The notes below the pieces were generated by a model. It saw only the letters and a list, made by a program, of their open reading frames with translations. It was not told the origin of the DNA and searched no databases. 64,000 bases of DNA, taken from the NCBI RefSeq assembly GCF_002205635.1, contig NZ_NISJ01000002.1, positions 486,236-550,235 of the forward strand. Reading direction: 5' to 3'. A program made the position numbers and the translations under genes. Positions 61,769 to 64,000 of this stretch are shown here, in pieces. Within the stretch, counting starts at the first letter, position 1; each line of letters starts with the position of its first letter. The DNA comes from Sphingopyxis witflariensis (GTDB taxonomy: Bacteria > Pseudomonadota > Alphaproteobacteria > Sphingomonadales > Sphingomonadaceae).

Positions 61769-62239
61769 CTATGCCCGCGATGCCGGGATCGACACCCGCG
61801 CTGTGCGCGTGAGCGGGACGCTCTCCCCCTGCTCATCCGACCCGGCCCGTCCGAGACCACGCCATGCTGACGACGCCGTGCACAGGCCGCCAGCAAGTGC
61901 GAGTCCATCAAGCCAGACCCCCTTGTCGATCGCAAGACCCGCCAGTCCCGTAACGACCTGATATCCCGCAAATCCCGCGGGCCCAGCGAAAAGCAGTGCG
62001 ACAAGCGCCCGCAGCAGCGGCGAGCGGATGGACGTGTAGAACAGCTGGCCGGTCAGCTGAACGACGAGTCCGATCATGAACCCCGCCGCCAGGACTGCCG
62101 CCAAGCCATAGCCTTGATCGTGGAGCAAGAGCGCGGCGCCGGCTCCCGCATAGAGAGGTAACGTCAATGCCGCTGCGCGGAAAAGCAGCCAAATAAAGTA
62201 GAGTGCGGTGATACCGCCGAGGATGAGCATCAGGGTCAC
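61769..62239 (-). CDS. Hypothetical integral membrane protein
   Basis: 156 residues from GTG 62239, six bases after AGGAGG; the frame is open further upstream but lacks an SD. Four to five hydrophobic segments (LILGGITALYFIWLLF; AALTLPLYAGAGAALLL; LAAVLAAGFMIGLVVQL; LLRALVALLFAGPAGFAGY). The family was not recognised. Its place among transfer genes suggests an accessory envelope role. Confidence 0.65.
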   Translation of the reverse strand: MTLMLILGGITALYFIWLLFRAAALTLPLYAGAGAALLLHDQGYGLAAVLAAGFMIGLVVQLTGQLFYTSIRSPLLRALVALLFAGPAGFAGYQVVTGLAGLAIDKGVWLDGLALAGGLCTASSAWRGLGRAGSDEQGESVPLTRTARVSIPASRA

Positions 62240-62362
62240 AAGCGTCCTCCTGTCGGACGCGCTCGCCACCACCACCACAGCGCAATCTGCGGTTCCATCA
62301 TAGCCAAACGGCCGGCAAGGTGGAACGGTAATCCGAACCACCTTGAACCGAGGCCATGACAA

Positions 62363-62527
62363 TCAGCGGTTGAACGGATCATATTCGCAGACGATGCAGC
62401 CGGGATCGCCGTCGAATTCGTCGAGCGGCATCACGGAGAAGCCCTGCGAGGTTTCGATGAGGACGATGATGGTCATCATCGTGCGGGCGAGGTTCCAGCC
62501 GAGCGATTGGGCGGTGGAAAGCGGCAT
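62363..62527 (-). CDS. Small conserved-looking hypothetical protein
   Basis: 54 residues from ATG 62527 with GGAG seven bases upstream: MPLSTAQSLGWNLARTMMTIIVLIETSQGF, then an acidic end CIVCEYDPFNR with a C-x-x-C pair. Possibly amphipathic or membrane-associated. Family unknown. Confidence 0.5.
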   Translation of the reverse strand: MPLSTAQSLGWNLARTMMTIIVLIETSQGFSVMPLDEFDGDPGCIVCEYDPFNR

Positions 62528-63038
62528 ATCGAGGCTCCTGCGTAAGGAGCGGGACCATTCCCGCTCGACAGTCGCCCCGTCGGCCGGGGACAGGCCGCAA
62601 TCACCGCAGCCGAAGGCAGCGGCCCAAGCGAAGCGTAGGGACCCCTTGCGGGTTGATTGAAGGAGGCCTGACCTCGCGCCAGGGAACAGCGGCAATCGAG
62701 AGCGGGATGATCCCGCGGTCCGGACAAGGCGCCGGGCATGGTCTTGCTGACCCATGCGTAAGGTTGCGCCTCGCCAGTTTGGGGATGGTTGCGGGCAACG
62801 CGTGGCAGCGGGCAACCGACGAGGCCTGGCAACACGATGATTGCGAGCGCCAATGTCCAGAGCCGCCGCCGCGCCCGCATAGCGCCAGAAACGCCGGGTG
62901 CTGACCGGGCATGCACCAGCATGAGGGCTATGATGAGCGGGTCAGTGTCAGCACCGTCGTCGGCCCGCGCATGGACCGAGATTCGGTTCATGGCCGACAT
63001 CATTGTGATGAACAGGCGGCTGGTTTATTGATAGGAAC
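62528..63038. other. Gap without a confident gene
   Basis: Open frames exist on both strands. The only one with a meaningful feature is on the minus strand, where RRRLWTLALAIIVLPGLVGC (around 62815-62880) looks like a lipoprotein signal. Its downstream sequence is not protein-like, so it is not called. Confidence 0.4.
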
Positions 63039-63281
63039 ATGCCGATGACGCCCCTCGAACGCGCCGCCCGCGCCCTATGCCGCCTCGATGGTCACCCCGA
63101 GAACGCGACCATGGACCGCAAGCCGCTGTGGGCGGACTATCTGCCCGAGGCCCGCGCCGTCCTCCAGGCGATCCGCGAGCCGAGCGTGTCGATGCTGTCC
63201 GCCGCCGATCGCCATGACAAAAGAGATGCCTCTGCCGACGCATGGCGCGCAATGATCGACGCCGCTCTGGCGGAAGGTTGA
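63039..63281 (+). CDS. Conserved hypothetical protein
   Basis: 80 residues from ATG with ATAGGAAC upstream: MTPLERAARALCRLDGHPENATMDRKPLWADYLPEARAVLQAIREPS, and an end DAWRAMIDAALAEG. The sequence has the look of a small globular helical protein. Function unknown. Followed immediately by a small membrane-protein gene. Confidence 0.65.
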   Translation: MPMTPLERAARALCRLDGHPENATMDRKPLWADYLPEARAVLQAIREPSVSMLSAADRHDKRDASADAWRAMIDAALAEG

Positions 63282-63473
63282 TTGGAAACGATCGAAGCCG
63301 TTTTGCAATCATGCGCGATGTTTTTGGGCGGTTTATGGAATTGGATCATTGCGCACGAAATGAACCAAAAACCTCCAGAAGAGCGAAAAGCGACCATAAT
63401 ATGGACGTCGAGGTTTTTTGCTGCCGCGTTGGTGGTCGCGGGCGCATTTCGGATTTTCCCGTTTCTTACATGA
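63282..63473 (+). CDS. Small membrane protein
   Basis: 63 residues from a TTG directly after the previous stop, with AAGG upstream. One clear C-terminal membrane helix (FFAAALVVAGAFRIFPFL) and an amphipathic N-terminus. Unknown family; coupling to the preceding gene supports it. Confidence 0.5.
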   Translation: METIEAVLQSCAMFLGGLWNWIIAHEMNQKPPEERKATIIWTSRFFAAALVVAGAFRIFPFLT

Positions 63474-63546
63474 TGCCGCCTCATTTGGTTAGGAAACACC
63501 GAAGCCGGGAAATTTGGCTCCGCCTGGCGGCGGAGCCAAATCCGAT

Positions 63547-63867
63547 TCAGCTCGGCGGGTTCCAGATGAGAACCTTCTTCGAAAGATCGTCACCCGGCGC
63601 ATTCGCAATGTTGCAGTAGATCGTCCCAAGTTCGGGAGCCGAGAGCGACACCGAGACATATTCGGCGCCAGTGGTCTGCGCGGTCCGCACCCAGCCGGCG
63701 CCGAGCTCGAAACCATTTTTGCGGCTGACGACACGATAGTCGGGCTCGCTGTCCTTCACCTTGCGGCCGTTCGGGATGATCGCGATCGGCGCGGTGACGC
63801 TGAGGGTGGCGAGCGTGCCTTCGAAGCTGCCGTCCGCCTTGACGGTGAGATTTGCGATGGTGGCCAT
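63547..63867 (-). CDS. DUF736 family protein (copy 3)
   Basis: 106 residues from ATG 63867: MATIANLTVKADGSFEGTLATLSVTAPIAIIPN, then RVVSRKNGFELGAGWVRT, EYVSVSLSAPELGTIYCNI. This is a divergent DUF736 member with the same strand order as copies 1 and 2. An upstream in-frame ATG at 63909 is less likely. Function unknown. Confidence 0.85.
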   Translation of the reverse strand: MATIANLTVKADGSFEGTLATLSVTAPIAIIPNGRKVKDSEPDYRVVSRKNGFELGAGWVRTAQTTGAEYVSVSLSAPELGTIYCNIANAPGDDLSKKVLIWNPPS

Positions 63868-64000
63868 ATGAAGTCTCGTGCGCCAAGAGTGGTGGGTAGG
63901 ATCCACCACGCGCGATTATTGTCTCTGCGGGGTGAAAGGCCCCGTCCTCCACGTGCCGCAACACGGGGAGCGAAGTGGATGGGTGAGGTGAACCGGGTGC

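Noticed and set aside
60973..62004. 343-codon minus-strand Arg/Ser-rich frame
   Set aside because: Overlaps the convincing DUF736 gene in another frame and has shadow-like composition.
1..64000. CRISPR arrays, rRNA operons, intact tRNA genes
   Set aside because: No regularly spaced repeats, rRNA sequence or complete tRNA fold was seen.

Overview
The window looks like part of a sphingomonad (alphaproteobacterial, high-GC) chromosome. I base this on a TonB receptor with a typical sphingomonad N-terminus, the trb/DUF736/DUF2840/DUF2285 conjugation backbone, and frequent GTG/TTG starts with overlapping stop/start codons. All family names come from reading motifs in the translated sequence; no database search was run.

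Layout. (1) 1-8.8 kb is a defence-like block on the minus strand. A DUF6471 regulator, an MmeI-like adenine methyltransferase, an SF2 helicase and a GIY-YIG (T5orf172) nuclease form a tight operon, followed by a truncated AAA ATPase. Two identical-format palindromes (TCATC-N6-GATGA) lie in the divergent promoter shared with an IS1595-type transposase gene. (2) 8877-8923 is the 3' part of a tRNA-Arg(CCG) gene, directly beside a tyrosine integrase (9104-10441). Its geometry marks the left end of an integrative element that continues past the right edge.

(3) 10.8-39.7 kb is a catabolic cargo: alpha/beta hydrolase, EthD-like protein, old-yellow-enzyme reductase, SDRs, TonB receptor, Baeyer-Villiger-type monooxygenase, TetR regulator, kinase-fold protein, two acyl-CoA dehydrogenases, acyl-CoA ligase, biotin-dependent acyl-CoA carboxylase (two subunits), enoyl-CoA hydratase, AtuA-like protein, a B12-dependent acyl-CoA mutase (two subunits) with its MeaB chaperone, and a double CaiB CoA-transferase. 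Six copies of a 19-bp quasi-palindrome (consensus CTTGCTTGCGGCAAGCTAG) sit in front of nearly all of its transcription units, including the tetR gene. The content resembles an acyclic-terpene-utilisation (Atu) cluster extended with ketone/lactone chemistry and a carbon-skeleton mutase, suggesting growth on a branched or cyclic terpenoid-like ketone. The substrate is inferred, not shown.

(4) 39.9-64 kb is the conjugation backbone. It has an IncP-like trbBCDEJ-K-LFGI mating-pair operon, a LuxR-type regulator, a RadC-MarR fusion, an R388-like RHH/coupling-protein/MOBF-relaxase operon, lytic transglycosylase, TraF-type peptidase, three DUF736 proteins and AlpA/DUF2285 regulators. Two of the regulators (39895-40117 and 60195-60972) carry single-base frameshifts. 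Together, parts 2-4 are best read as an integrative and conjugative element delivering a self-regulated catabolic pathway.
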